Source: Clostridia bacterium
Lineage (GTDB): Bacteria > Bacillota_A > Clostridia > Christensenellales > Aristaeellaceae
Assembly: GCA_025997215.1 (NCBI GenBank)
Contig: BNUH01000006.1
Location: 8,322-72,321 of the forward strand
DNA: 64,000 bases
Reading direction: 5' to 3'
The notes below the pieces were generated by a model. The model was not told the origin of the DNA and did no database searches. It worked only from the letters and a program-made list of their open reading frames with translations. Made by a program: the position numbers and the translations under genes. Positions 34,595-44,304 of this stretch are shown here, piece after piece. The first letter of the stretch is position 1, and every line of letters begins with the position of its first letter.

Positions 34595-35680
34595 ATGGAG
34601 CAACAATATCGGGTTGGTGTCGTTGGCGCGACTGGGATGGTCGGCCAGCGTTTCGTTACATTGCTGGAAAGTCATCCATGGTTCAAGCTGTCGGTGGTGG
34701 CGGCGTCCGCGTCCTCGTCCGGCAAGACTTACGCGCAGGCCGTCGAAGGCCGCTGGTATATGTCCGCGCAGATTCCCGAGTCTGCGGCCGGTCTGACAGT
34801 GCTGGACGCCGCGAATGTCGAGGCGGTGGCGTCCGCGTGCGACTTCCTATTCTGCGCGATCAGCTTGAATAAGGCCGATACCCTGGCGCTGGAGGAAGCC
34901 TACGCCAAGGCCGAAACGCCTGTCGTGTCGAATAACTCCGCCACGCGCATGCTGCCCGACGTGCCCATGATGATTCCGGAATTGAACCCGCATCACGCCC
35001 CCGTCATCGAGCGGCAGCGGCGCAGGCTGGGTACGCGCGTCGGGTTCGTCACGGCGAAGCCGAACTGTTCGATCCAGTGCTACGTGCCCGTGCTGCACCC
35101 GTTGATGGAGTTCCAGCCCGATAAGGTCATCGCCGCAACGTACCAAGCGATATCCGGCGGCAGCAAGACGTTCGCCACATACCCGGAGATTCTGGATAAC
35201 GTTAATCCGTTGATACCCGGCGAGGAGGAGAAGAGCGAGATCGAGCCGCTCAAGATCTGGGGCGACTTAACCGACGAAGGCATCCGGCTGGCGTCCGCGC
35301 CCACGATCAGCGCGCAGTGTTTCCGCGTGCCCGTGTCGGATGGCCATATGGCCGCAGTTTCGATAAAATTCATCAAAAAACCAAAGATGGATGAGATGAT
35401 CGAGCGGTGGCGCGCCTTCGAGCCGCTGCCCCAGCGCTGGAATCTGCCCAGCGCGCCCAAGCCGTTCCTGCAGTACATGGAGGAGCCCGACCGCCCTCAA
35501 ACCAAGCTGGACCGCGACTTCGGCAACGGCATGGGCGTGTCGATAGGCCGCCTGCGTCCGGATCCTGTGTTCGACTACCGTTTCGTCGCGCTGGCCCACA
35601 ACACGCTGCGCGGCGCTGCCGGCGGCGCTGTCCTGACCGCCGAACTGCTGGCGCGCGAGGGCTACATCGTCAGGAAGTAA
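34595..35680 (+). CDS. asd: Aspartate-semialdehyde dehydrogenase (archaeal/fungal-type)
   Basis: A 361-residue enzyme that reduces aspartyl-4-phosphate for lysine, threonine and methionine synthesis and for diaminopimelate in the wall. RVGVVGATGMVGQRFVTLL is the nucleotide-binding start. TAKPNCSIQCYVPVLHPL has the catalytic Cys; the PNCS context and the VSNNSATRM block mark the archaeal-like subgroup. AQCFRVPVSDGHMAAVS has the active-site His. AAGGAGG precedes the ATG. It is followed after 9 nt by dapA, the next enzyme of the pathway. Confidence 0.95.
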   Translation: MEQQYRVGVVGATGMVGQRFVTLLESHPWFKLSVVAASASSSGKTYAQAVEGRWYMSAQIPESAAGLTVLDAANVEAVASACDFLFCAISLNKADTLALEEAYAKAETPVVSNNSATRMLPDVPMMIPELNPHHAPVIERQRRRLGTRVGFVTAKPNCSIQCYVPVLHPLMEFQPDKVIAATYQAISGGSKTFATYPEILDNVNPLIPGEEEKSEIEPLKIWGDLTDEGIRLASAPTISAQCFRVPVSDGHMAAVSIKFIKKPKMDEMIERWRAFEPLPQRWNLPSAPKPFLQYMEEPDRPQTKLDRDFGNGMGVSIGRLRPDPVFDYRFVALAHNTLRGAAGGAVLTAELLAREGYIVRK

Positions 35681-35689
35681 GGAATAGTT

Positions 35690-36589
35690 ATGAATAATAA
35701 ACGTGCTCCATTCATAGGCGCTGCGACTGCGCTGGCCACGCCGTTCACGGTTACGGGCGAGGTGGATTTTGACGCGCTCGAACGCCTGATCGAGCGTCAG
35801 CTTCGCGCGGGCATCAGCGCGCTGATCGTGCTGGGTACCACGGGCGAGCCGTCCACGCTGGATGAAGAGGAGTCGCTGGCGATAGTATGTCGCGCCAAGC
35901 AATTGCTTGGTTGCAAGGCCACACTCGTAGTGGGCGTTGGCGGCAACAACACATCCCACTGTATCGCCCGCTGCAAGTTGATGCGCGACCTAGGCGCGGA
36001 CGCGTTGCTGGCCGTAACCCCTTATTACAACAAAACCAGTCCGTCCGGATTGATCGCGCACTTCACCTCGCTGGCCGACGCCACCGATTTACCGTTAATC
36101 ATATATAACGTTCCAGCGCGCACCGGGCTGAACCTCACGCCCGACACGATGGATATTCTGGCCGACCATCCCAACATCGCCGCGCTGAAGGAAGCCAGTG
36201 GAAATATTGAGCAGATCGTTGAACTATTCCACCGCGTGCATGACCGGGTGGCGATATACTGCGGCTCCGACGATCAGAATTTGGTTTACCTCACGCTGGG
36301 CGGCGATGGTTTGATCAGCGTGCTATCCAACCTCGCCCCAAAGCCCGTGGTTAAGCTGTATGCCGAGTGCGCCGCCGGGCATCTGGCCGCAGCCCGGGAG
36401 ACGGCGAGGACGCTGCATCCGCTTGCCCGAGCGATATTCTGGGAAACCAGCCCGATCCCGCTGAAGGCTGCACTGGCATACGCCGGGCTGTGCGAGGAGA
36501 CGGTACGGCTGCCGCTCGTACCTATGCGCGCGGACTTGAAGGCTAAACTGTTCACGCTGATCGACGAATTCCCACGGGAGATGGCGTAA
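35690..36589 (+). CDS. dapA: 4-hydroxy-tetrahydrodipicolinate synthase
   Basis: A 299-residue TIM-barrel aldolase that condenses pyruvate with aspartate semialdehyde. TTGEPSTLDEEESLAI is the family motif with the catalytic Thr pair. VTPYYNKTSPSGLIAHF has the active-site Tyr. IAALKEASGNIEQI carries the Schiff-base lysine. YCGSDDQN follows. It shares a transcript with asd. Its stop codon abuts, nose to nose, the stop codon of the Gx transporter gene. Confidence 0.95.
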   Translation: MNNKRAPFIGAATALATPFTVTGEVDFDALERLIERQLRAGISALIVLGTTGEPSTLDEEESLAIVCRAKQLLGCKATLVVGVGGNNTSHCIARCKLMRDLGADALLAVTPYYNKTSPSGLIAHFTSLADATDLPLIIYNVPARTGLNLTPDTMDILADHPNIAALKEASGNIEQIVELFHRVHDRVAIYCGSDDQNLVYLTLGGDGLISVLSNLAPKPVVKLYAECAAGHLAAARETARTLHPLARAIFWETSPIPLKAALAYAGLCEETVRLPLVPMRADLKAKLFTLIDEFPREMA

Positions 36590-37126
36590 TCATCGACGAG
36601 CTATAAAACCCATACGTTTGGCGGCGGGCATGAACGCCCTCAATATTCCCGCCGTGACGAACCCTGCCGCTATACCCGACATCGTGAGTATGGGCACGAA
36701 AGCGGCCGCCGCCAGCGACGCATATATCAGCTTGACGACTATCAGTTGTCCGGCGTTATGCGCGAGTGCTCCGGCGACGCTTAGCATGAAGTAAGATATA
36801 TGCTTACCGAATATTGCTATTAACATAATCATTATTAAGACCGACAGTAAGCTCCCCGCCAGACTTAACGCGCCCGCGACAGCGCCGCGTGTGAGCAATG
36901 CGAATAGCCCCTTCAGCATCGCCAAGGTCAGCGCATCCCATCGGCCGACAAAGAATACCGCGTACATCACCACGATGTTAGCCAATCCCAGCCGAATCCC
37001 CGGCATCGGCGCGGGTATGGGCAGTATCCCTTCCGCAGCGGACAGCGCCATGGCCAGCGCGAAGAGCATCCCATCGATTGCCACGCGCCGTACCCCGCCG
37101 GGATGATCCCTGCTTGAACGCCTCAT
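36590..37126 (-). CDS. Gx transporter family membrane protein (heptaprenyl diphosphate synthase component I-like)
   Basis: A 178-residue hydrophobic protein with five or six membrane helices. PIPGIRLGLANIVVMYAV-type sequence is visible as PMPGIRLGLANIVVMYAVFF, followed by LKGLFALLTRGAVAGALSL. Family members are annotated as component I of heptaprenyl diphosphate synthase or as Gx transporters, and the true function is uncertain. It overlaps the NusG-domain-II gene by 4 nt; this pair recurs in Clostridia, often near redox-flavin genes that are not present here. Confidence 0.82.
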   Translation of the reverse strand: MRRSSRDHPGGVRRVAIDGMLFALAMALSAAEGILPIPAPMPGIRLGLANIVVMYAVFFVGRWDALTLAMLKGLFALLTRGAVAGALSLAGSLLSVLIMIMLIAIFGKHISYFMLSVAGALAHNAGQLIVVKLIYASLAAAAFVPILTMSGIAAGFVTAGILRAFMPAAKRMGFIARR

Positions 37127-37515
37127 CGGAGGATAATGTCCACGTCGTCCGAATTTGCGGCGTTGTTCAACACGATCTGGATCAGCACCTTATTCGGCAG
37201 ACAGGCCGCGAACGATCCCGGCAGCGTTATCCGTCCTGTGCGCACGCAGATTTGGTCGGGGCAGTCGGAGGATTCAAACAATATTCCTCCATTTTCCTGA
37301 CGTATTGCCACGCTCGGGGCTTCCGGTATACTGAATGGCACGGCCGCTTCATCCCCCAGCTCCACAACCTGAATGAGCTGACCGTCGAAGTATATCTCTG
37401 CCGACACGGATCCGCCGCCGACTGTGCGGCGGTACACCAAGCCACCGCCCGCCGCCAGCGCAATCAGGATAACTGCGACGACGATATCCGATCTGCTCAT
37501 AAATTTCCTGCCCAT
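37123..37515 (-). CDS. NusG domain II-containing membrane-anchored protein
   Basis: A 130-residue protein with one N-terminal membrane helix (residues 10-27) and an extracytoplasmic NusG domain II. The C-terminal block CPDQICVRTGRITLPGSFAA, followed by CLPNKV, is diagnostic of this family and conserves three cysteines. Function is not established. It is coupled by ATGA overlap to the Gx transporter gene. An ATG five codons inside is an alternative start. Confidence 0.85.
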   Translation of the reverse strand: MGRKFMSRSDIVVAVILIALAAGGGLVYRRTVGGGSVSAEIYFDGQLIQVVELGDEAAVPFSIPEAPSVAIRQENGGILFESSDCPDQICVRTGRITLPGSFAACLPNKVLIQIVLNNAANSDDVDIILR

Positions 37516-37566
37516 TTTCTCGCCGCCGCCTCCTATTTTGTCGAATCGAAGGGGGTTAGATCATCG

Positions 37567-38274
37567 ATGAGGATTGCGCTGATCGCCGACCTGCACGGCA
37601 ACCTGCCAGCGACGCTGGCCGTTGCCGAGGATATTAAGAAGCGCGGCGCGGACACGATATATTGTCTAGGGGACTTGATTGGCAAAGGCCCGGACTCGCC
37701 GGAGACGATGGACTGGGCGTTTGCGAATTGCGAGATAATCCTAGGCGGCAACTGGGATTTGCTTATAGCGCAAGCGACCGAGCCTTCGGACGCAGTCCAA
37801 TGGTATCGGAATCAACTAGGCAGCGCGCGGTTGCGGAAGCTGGCGGCGCTGCTGCTGGAGCACTGGTTCACATTCTCCGGCCGGAAGGTTCGGCTGGTAC
37901 ACGGCCGGCCTGTCGTCCCTAAAACGGTGCACCATGATTCGCCCAGGGAGGAACACGAGTGGTTCTTCGATGTGCCGGGCAAACCGGATGTGGTGGGGTT
38001 CGCAGATATCCACGAACCGTTTTACCTGATGAGCGATGGCCGGACGCTGTTCAACACCGGGAGCGTCGGCAATCCGATAGTTCTGTCGCAGACCGCCGCG
38101 ACCTACATGATGCTGGACGGCGAATTAGGCGGCGACGCGGCGGATATCTCGTACACGATCCACATGGTTGAGTATGACCGCGAACAGGCTGTGAGCAGGA
38201 CGTTGGCGAGACCCGGTTTGCCAATGGGCGACGCGTTCATCAATGAAATCAGGACAGGCAAATATTCCCGGTGA
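37567..38274 (+). CDS. Calcineurin-like metallophosphoesterase (YfcE/MJ0936 type)
   Basis: A 235-residue phosphodiesterase/phosphatase. MRIALIADLHGNLPATLAV has the first metal ligands (DxH), IYCLGDLIGKGP has the GD motif, EIILGGNWDLL is the GNxD/H motif with W replacing a common residue, and LVHGRPV and FADIHEPF give the later His ligands. NTGSVGNP is the family end block. I started at 37567, where AAGGGGGT lies upstream; the frame is open far upstream, but that part is antisense to the NusG-II/Gx pair. Substrate unknown. Confidence 0.85.
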   Translation: MRIALIADLHGNLPATLAVAEDIKKRGADTIYCLGDLIGKGPDSPETMDWAFANCEIILGGNWDLLIAQATEPSDAVQWYRNQLGSARLRKLAALLLEHWFTFSGRKVRLVHGRPVVPKTVHHDSPREEHEWFFDVPGKPDVVGFADIHEPFYLMSDGRTLFNTGSVGNPIVLSQTAATYMMLDGELGGDAADISYTIHMVEYDREQAVSRTLARPGLPMGDAFINEIRTGKYSR

Positions 38275-38284
38275 CAACCTTCGA

Positions 38285-39820
38285 TTACGCCCACGTCGCC
38301 ACATCCAGCATGCGGTAACGCACCGCCTCCGCGACGTGTTCTTTTTCGATAATATCCGACACGGCCAGATCCGCAATCGTCCGCGCAACCCTCAACACCC
38401 GGAAGTGTGCGCGCGCCGTCATGCCGTGCCGCTTCGTCTCAAACATCAGCACAGCGTCCGCATCCGGCGTCAGTTTGCAATATTTGCGCATCAGTTCGTT
38501 ATCAAGCTGCGCGTTTGTGAATATCCCCGATTCGCCATACCTCGTCAGCTGTCGTGTTCGCGCCGCCTGCACCCGCTCCCTGACTGCGTCCGACGACTCC
38601 GCCATCGGCGCGTTGAGCGTCAGCGCCTCGATCGGCACCTCGCCCACCCGTATCCTCAAATCAATCCTGTCCAGCAGCGGGCCTGATATCCTGCTCTGAT
38701 ACTTCACGACCTCCGCTTCCGAACACTTGCACCTGCCGCCATCCTGACCGTAATACCCGCACTTGCAGGGGTTCATCGCCGCCACCAGCATCACCCGCGC
38801 CGGGTAGACCCTTCGCGCGTGCACCCTCGCGATGGCCACCTGACCATCCTCCAGCGGCTGTCGGAGCGCCTCCAGTACCCGTTTGTCATATTCTGGCAGC
38901 TCGTCTAGAAACAACACCCCGTGATGCGCGAACGAGATTTCCCCCGGCGAGGCATCCCTGCCGCCGCCCACCAGCGACACCGCTGACGCCGTATGATGCG
39001 GCGCGCGAAACGGCCTCTCCGTCAGCATCGCACTGCCCGCGCCTAACCGTCCAGCCGCGCTGTGTATCCGCGTGGCTTCCAGCGCCTCGTCAAAGCTCAT
39101 GTCGGGCAGTATGCCCGGCAGACACCGCGCAAGCAGCGTTTTCCCCGAACCCGGCGGGCCTACCATCAGCATATTGTGACCGCCAGCCGCCGCGATTTCC
39201 AGCACCCGCTTCGCTTCATACTGACCGCGTACGAACTTAAGATCATACGCTCCGGCGACAGGCGCGCGCAGGGATTCGTAGGAAACAGGCTTCAACGGCT
39301 CGATCGCCTTGACGCCTGTCAGGTGATCCGCCACCTGCCGCAGCGTCGATGCCGCCAACAGCGGCACCCTATCCACGCAAGCGACCTCCTGCGCATTCTC
39401 CAGCGGCAGCAGCATCGCCTTCACATGCCTCTCGCGCGCGAACAACGCCCCCGGCAACGCGCCGGGCACCTGCCTAAGCCTCCCGTCCAGCGCCAACTCC
39501 CCAACGAATATTATCCCATCCGCGACGGCCTGGTCAAACATCCCGCCGCCTATCAGCATCGCCAGCGCAATAGGCAGGTCGTACATCGAACCAATCTTGC
39601 GTACATTCGCCGGAGCCAGGTTAACGACAATCTTCGCGGGCGGCAGCTTCAGTCCGCTGTTGTTTAACGCGGCGCGCACACGCTCCTTCGCCTCCTTCAC
39701 GGATGCGTCGGGCAATCCGACAATCTCCAACGACGGTATCCCGCCCGATTGGTTGACCTCAACCGTCACCTCGAACGGCTCCATACCCTCCAGCCCATAA
39801 CTCATCACGCGCGCGAACAT
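38285..39820 (-). CDS. comM: ComM/YifB-family AAA ATPase (Mg-chelatase-like)
   Basis: A 511-residue protein of normal family length. Residues 1-165 are the N-terminal Lon-like domain (SLEIVGLPDASVKEAKERVR). MVGPPGSGKTLLARCLPGIL near residue 215 is Walker A. GVLFLDELPEYDKRVLEALR is Walker B. A zinc-finger-like CKCGYYGQDGGRCKC is near residue 355. In naturally competent bacteria ComM is a helicase promoting branch migration during DNA integration. Whether this strain is competent cannot be told. Confidence 0.9.
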   Translation of the reverse strand: MFARVMSYGLEGMEPFEVTVEVNQSGGIPSLEIVGLPDASVKEAKERVRAALNNSGLKLPPAKIVVNLAPANVRKIGSMYDLPIALAMLIGGGMFDQAVADGIIFVGELALDGRLRQVPGALPGALFARERHVKAMLLPLENAQEVACVDRVPLLAASTLRQVADHLTGVKAIEPLKPVSYESLRAPVAGAYDLKFVRGQYEAKRVLEIAAAGGHNMLMVGPPGSGKTLLARCLPGILPDMSFDEALEATRIHSAAGRLGAGSAMLTERPFRAPHHTASAVSLVGGGRDASPGEISFAHHGVLFLDELPEYDKRVLEALRQPLEDGQVAIARVHARRVYPARVMLVAAMNPCKCGYYGQDGGRCKCSEAEVVKYQSRISGPLLDRIDLRIRVGEVPIEALTLNAPMAESSDAVRERVQAARTRQLTRYGESGIFTNAQLDNELMRKYCKLTPDADAVLMFETKRHGMTARAHFRVLRVARTIADLAVSDIIEKEHVAEAVRYRMLDVATWA

Positions 39821-39851
39821 TAAGCTCTCACCCTTAACCCGTTATTCCCAA

Positions 39852-40277
39852 TCACGTCTCCTTATCCACAGTCCGACTTTTGTAAACGAATAACCTATTC
39901 CCGATATAATTAATCAACATCGACACGGGCGCGGCGGCCACGCCCGCCCACTGCTTATCCCACATATAATGCTCCGTCAGCAGCGCGACTATCCCCGTGC
40001 TCACGCCCAGCGAGACAAGGTTCACGACCAAAAACCGAACAACCTGGCTGCCGCGCAGCTGTTCCCTTTGCCTGAATGTCCAGCGCGTATTGAGCGTCAG
40101 ACTTAACGCCATACCCAGCACATATCCTATAACCCAAGCCAGCGGCGCGTACACTGCCAGCCGCACGCCCAGCGTATATATCCCATATGACAGCGCGGTA
40201 TTCAGCACGCCGATCAACCCGAACCGGATCAGCTGGCCGAACCATCCGGACCATACGCCCTGAAAACGTTCACGCAT
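39852..40277 (-). CDS. GtrA-family membrane protein
   Basis: A 141-residue protein with four membrane helices. IRFGLIGVLNTALSYGIYTL, then FTLNTRWTFRQ-like sequence (LTLNTRWTFRQREQLRGSQ) and IGNRLFVYKS are family blocks. GtrA proteins are thought to flip or hand over polyprenyl-linked sugars across the membrane. It follows the large glycosyltransferase gene by about 3 nt on the same strand, and so may supply lipid-linked sugar to it. Confidence 0.88.
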   Translation of the reverse strand: MRERFQGVWSGWFGQLIRFGLIGVLNTALSYGIYTLGVRLAVYAPLAWVIGYVLGMALSLTLNTRWTFRQREQLRGSQVVRFLVVNLVSLGVSTGIVALLTEHYMWDKQWAGVAAAPVSMLINYIGNRLFVYKSRTVDKET

Positions 40278-40280
40278 CCA

Positions 40281-43200
40281 TCAATACCACAGCCAGCCTT
40301 GGTATTTCCAACCCGGCAGCTTCACCTTCGAGAACCAATTCATCGCGTTAGCCCAAACACGCGGGAACGTCACGCCCGTCGCGAATGGATAGAATCCGAC
40401 AAACAGCATCGCTGCCGCAACGATCAGCAAAATTCGCGCGTGCCGCCCTGCTATCGGCGATCGCTCCTCCCACCGCCGCAGACACCATATCGCGCACAGT
40501 ATAATGAACGGCGTGCTCGCGAAGTAGTGATAGATGAACATCGACCGAGGCACCAACGCCCACGGCAGGAATTCGGCCAGGAACCCAATCAGCAGCAGCG
40601 ACGGGATTGGATCATCATTTAACCTGCTAAACAGCGGCGAAACCCGCCGTCGAATCCAGTAAACCGCTGTCACAACCAATCCAGCCAATCCGCTCCACCA
40701 TATGGCGGGATTCCCGAACGCGAGGATGGTCGAAACCTTGCCCTCCGGTTGATAATTCGCCGTATAATACCACATGGGCCGAAAGTCGAACGGCCACTCA
40801 TACCACCTCGACTTGAACGGATGATCATCCACCAAGGCGCTGTGATAGCTAAACATGGACGACTGCGCCATGATCAGCCGCCGCAATGAATACGGGCCAG
40901 TTGCGGTCAGATCCGGGATATAGCTTAGCGCGTATATCCCCGCCGGGATAGCCAGGAACCACATTACGCACCAGCCGATGGTCACGCCCATCTGGGATGG
41001 GAATCGGTGCACCGCCTTAAAGACCTCGCTGGATACCTCCCGCGAACGGTCCGTTGCGTAGATATATTCCCGAATCCTTTGCGCGAACGACCAGAATAAT
41101 ATCACTACCAGCCCTGCCGACGCGTATATCCCAATCCATTTGCTGGATATTGCCCCGGCCATGAACAGCCCCGACAGCGCCAGCCAGCCCAGCGGCCGCC
41201 ACAATCCATCCCTGAATATACTCATCTGGAAGTAACGGATCATACACCAGTACATCAGTATAATGAATAATACTGGGTAACTATCTATCGTCGCTATCCT
41301 CGTCTGGGTCAGGTGCATCAGATCCAGGGCCAGCAGTGACGCGGCCAGCGCGGCCCACTTCGTTTTCTTGAATAGCTGCTTGGCCAGCAGGTATAATGCC
41401 GGGATCATCAGCACGCCCGCCATCGTCCCCGGGAACCGCCAGCCAAACGGCGTCATCCCAAACGTCGAGATGGACCACATGATGGCGACCTTACCCAGCG
41501 GCGGATGCGTCGTCTCCAGCGGCGGCATCCGGTGCAGGTACTCGAATCCCGTGCGCGCGTGGTATATCTCGTCGAAGTAGGTGCCGTTCATGTAGGATGG
41601 CTTCTCTGGTGCTACGCCCTGCTCATCGATCAGGCTGCCAGCGTCGGTCCATTCGCCCGCCACAATGGAGGTCACACCTTCAAGGTATACATCCGAAACG
41701 GGCAGCGTATTCCCCGATTCATCGTGGAATACCACCTCGCCCAGCATCATGCCGGGCATCTCGGGAGTCAGCCGCACGTAGCGCGCATTATGCCATAATA
41801 TGGATGAATCGACATACTGCGGCTCGTTATTCTCATTGCGATATGAATAAACGTTATACTTCCATCTGAAACACTCGCCTCGCGACGAACCCATGTACAG
41901 CTCCGACCAGTTCTCACCGTCCTCGCTGACCGACCAATACATCTCGCCGGACGAGATGCCGTTATAATACAGTATCGAGAATGTGCGCGTCTCGCCCAGA
42001 TCGAACATGACCGTCTCATTGATCCCTGTCGAACGGTAGAATGTCTGCGGCGCAATATTATCGCCCAATCCCCAGAAAGCGACGACCGCGTACACGGCAG
42101 TCAGCCCCAGAATCAACAGCCAATCCAGCCGTTTGAACGATAGCCGCGCGTCCGACTTACCCAATATGCGCCTATCCAGATCCAGTGGCGCGGCTATGTC
42201 GCCGCCCGTCCGCACGGTGCCCAGCACTTGCGCTCGATCGGATGCGTACGCCGGGTTGATCCCCCACTGCCTCACCATGCCTCGAACGCATAACTCCCAG
42301 CCCGTCCATCCGGCCAAGCCACCCAACGCCAGGTTGAACGACGCTATCACACATCCCGGCGCGAATGCTGTCAGGTGTTCGTTCATCAGCACCAGCCAGA
42401 CGTTAAAGAACATCGTTACCGACAGGCCGAGGGTCAGCCACAGCAGCCGCCCATCCCACTGCATCGCGTACGCCGCCAGGAAGCACACGATCGCCGGGAA
42501 CAGATACCGCTCGTGCATCCTGAATGAGAACAGGAAGAATCCCAGGAATGTCAATCCCGCTATGAGGAAGATCGACCTCTGATCCTTCGCCTTCCAGTAA
42601 AGCCACAACGTTCCGCCCAGCGTCAAGCCCATCAGCAGCAGCGCGACTTCGCGGAAGGTCAGGTTGCCCGCGAACGCCGTCGAAGTTGTGACCCAGTTGC
42701 CGCGCATCAGGAAGTATAGGTTCGCGGCGTTCACCGTCGCGTAGTCATACGAACCCATCGTCCCGAAATATTTGCCCGGCAGCCAAGACCAGCCGATCTT
42801 CACACAAAACGGCAGCAGTAGCGCGAAACACAGCGCCAATCCCGCCGCCAATCCCGTAAGCGCGTTGAATAGCTCGCGCCTATCCCACTTGTTTCTGCTC
42901 AAATGGATTATCAGCGCGAATAGACCCAGCGGACCAACCAACAGCGCTTGGGGTTTTACCAATACCGTCAGCAGGTATAATGGTAGGGCGGTACGGTAGT
43001 CATCCTTGCTTGCACGCCACAGCGTCAGCCCTAGCCCCAATGCCAACGCCGCGTCGATCTGCCCCCAAGCCGCACCGATCACAAGCGACGCTGGGTTCAG
43101 CGCATATAGCAGCGCCAGCGGTATGCCAAGGTGGATGGCGGTTGAAGATGTTGAGGATTTGGATGATGTAGTGCTACAGGATTCGCCAATTCTCCATAAG

Positions 43201-44276
43201 AATAGGATTATACCAAGGTCAGCCAGAATCGGCCCTGTTTTAACCAGCAGCTGCAGCCCGCTGGAATCCGCAGTCACATTTAGTGCGCGAATCATCAAGC
43301 CGATCGGCCATAGGAAATACAGATAACCCGGCGGATAGTCGCAGAAGTATCCCTCGGCGCCCGTTCCGTAAAATCCCGACGGACCAACCTGCGCCATCCT
43401 CAACGCCCACGCGTGCCAGCAATTGATATCCACACCGTAACCCTTGACCGTCGCCGCCAGGAATACCCTCAACGCCGCAGCAACGGCCAGGATCAAGCCC
43501 AGCCATACTGCACGCATGGCAGCTTGACCTGGCATTCGCCACATGGATATCCAAGCCGCCGCCATAGCCGCCGCAAATAATATCAGCAGTGTCCACAATC
43601 CGCCGCCGTTCGACAGCGCGACAGGCTCCTTCACAGGCGTGGCCGGAGGCTCCAGGATCAGTATAGGCTTGCCGGATTCAGGCGCATCCACCTTGACCAT
43701 CGACAGGTTGTCGAACCATGCCACGCCGGTTGAATCGCTGCTATATCCGCCCAAACGCGCGGCAACGTCCGCCGTATGCTGTCCTTTATACGTGAATACA
43801 TAAACTTCCGTGTGCTGCCACTCGCCGGCGGTGTCGAATACGGACGGCAGCGTAGCGTAAGCCCCCAGGACGGATAGGTTTGCACCCGTGCGGCCAGGAG
43901 TGTCGTTGATGTTCTCCGCCTTGATGTCGCCGGATAATCGGTACCATGTTTCAGGCTCAACGTTTACGGTCTGTATGAAGCGCGCGTCGTTCGTGAGAGC
44001 GTTCTCAACCTTGATTTCGCCGGACGCCCAGGTGAGATTGCTGACACCCCACTCGGTGCGCCACATGCTGCGCGTCCAATTGGCGGGCAAGCCCGACGCC
44101 TCATCCCCAAGTGAGAAGTCGCCGTTAACCAGTAGGTTGCCTTCGATCGCTGCAGCCTCTTCGATAACTGCGGATTCAGCCGCTGCGCGTACGGTGAAAA
44201 GCGCGATGCATATGAGACACACCGCGAATATCAACATTAAACGCCGCCTATACCGCGGCGCGCTATCCCTCGTCAT
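40281..44276 (-). CDS. Giant membrane glycosyltransferase: CBM-like, polytopic GT, discoidin-like and PMT-type modules
   Basis: A 1331-residue protein. Residues 13-33 are a signal or membrane segment. Residues 45-195 resemble a CBM4/9-type sugar-binding domain (NLLVNGDFSLGDEASGLPAN, VAWFDNLSMVKVD). Residues 225-720 are polytopic and resemble DUF2029/GT87-like transferases (INCWHAWALRMAQ, YFCDYPPGYLYFLWP). Residues 735-870 resemble an F5/8-type discoidin domain (MYWSVSEDGENWSELYMGSS, ARYVRLTP). From about 890 it is a PMT-family protein O-mannosyltransferase (YFDEIYHARTG, ETTHPPLGKVAIMW). The start has AAAGGAG upstream. GtrA follows. It probably glycosylates exported proteins or cell-surface glycans. 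Confidence 0.8.
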   Translation of the reverse strand: MTRDSAPRYRRRLMLIFAVCLICIALFTVRAAAESAVIEEAAAIEGNLLVNGDFSLGDEASGLPANWTRSMWRTEWGVSNLTWASGEIKVENALTNDARFIQTVNVEPETWYRLSGDIKAENINDTPGRTGANLSVLGAYATLPSVFDTAGEWQHTEVYVFTYKGQHTADVAARLGGYSSDSTGVAWFDNLSMVKVDAPESGKPILILEPPATPVKEPVALSNGGGLWTLLILFAAAMAAAWISMWRMPGQAAMRAVWLGLILAVAAALRVFLAATVKGYGVDINCWHAWALRMAQVGPSGFYGTGAEGYFCDYPPGYLYFLWPIGLMIRALNVTADSSGLQLLVKTGPILADLGIILFLWRIGESCSTTSSKSSTSSTAIHLGIPLALLYALNPASLVIGAAWGQIDAALALGLGLTLWRASKDDYRTALPLYLLTVLVKPQALLVGPLGLFALIIHLSRNKWDRRELFNALTGLAAGLALCFALLLPFCVKIGWSWLPGKYFGTMGSYDYATVNAANLYFLMRGNWVTTSTAFAGNLTFREVALLLMGLTLGGTLWLYWKAKDQRSIFLIAGLTFLGFFLFSFRMHERYLFPAIVCFLAAYAMQWDGRLLWLTLGLSVTMFFNVWLVLMNEHLTAFAPGCVIASFNLALGGLAGWTGWELCVRGMVRQWGINPAYASDRAQVLGTVRTGGDIAAPLDLDRRILGKSDARLSFKRLDWLLILGLTAVYAVVAFWGLGDNIAPQTFYRSTGINETVMFDLGETRTFSILYYNGISSGEMYWSVSEDGENWSELYMGSSRGECFRWKYNVYSYRNENNEPQYVDSSILWHNARYVRLTPEMPGMMLGEVVFHDESGNTLPVSDVYLEGVTSIVAGEWTDAGSLIDEQGVAPEKPSYMNGTYFDEIYHARTGFEYLHRMPPLETTHPPLGKVAIMWSISTFGMTPFGWRFPGTMAGVLMIPALYLLAKQLFKKTKWAALAASLLALDLMHLTQTRIATIDSYPVLFIILMYWCMIRYFQMSIFRDGLWRPLGWLALSGLFMAGAISSKWIGIYASAGLVVILFWSFAQRIREYIYATDRSREVSSEVFKAVHRFPSQMGVTIGWCVMWFLAIPAGIYALSYIPDLTATGPYSLRRLIMAQSSMFSYHSALVDDHPFKSRWYEWPFDFRPMWYYTANYQPEGKVSTILAFGNPAIWWSGLAGLVVTAVYWIRRRVSPLFSRLNDDPIPSLLLIGFLAEFLPWALVPRSMFIYHYFASTPFIILCAIWCLRRWEERSPIAGRHARILLIVAAAMLFVGFYPFATGVTFPRVWANAMNWFSKVKLPGWKYQGWLWY

Positions 44277-44304
44277 GCTTGATCTCCTTTGTATGATAAT
44301 GCTA

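Noticed and set aside
37078..37566. An upstream extension of the phosphoesterase frame by 163 codons
   Set aside because: That stretch is antisense to the NusG-II and Gx transporter genes. The real start at 37567 has a ribosome binding site and the family N-terminus.
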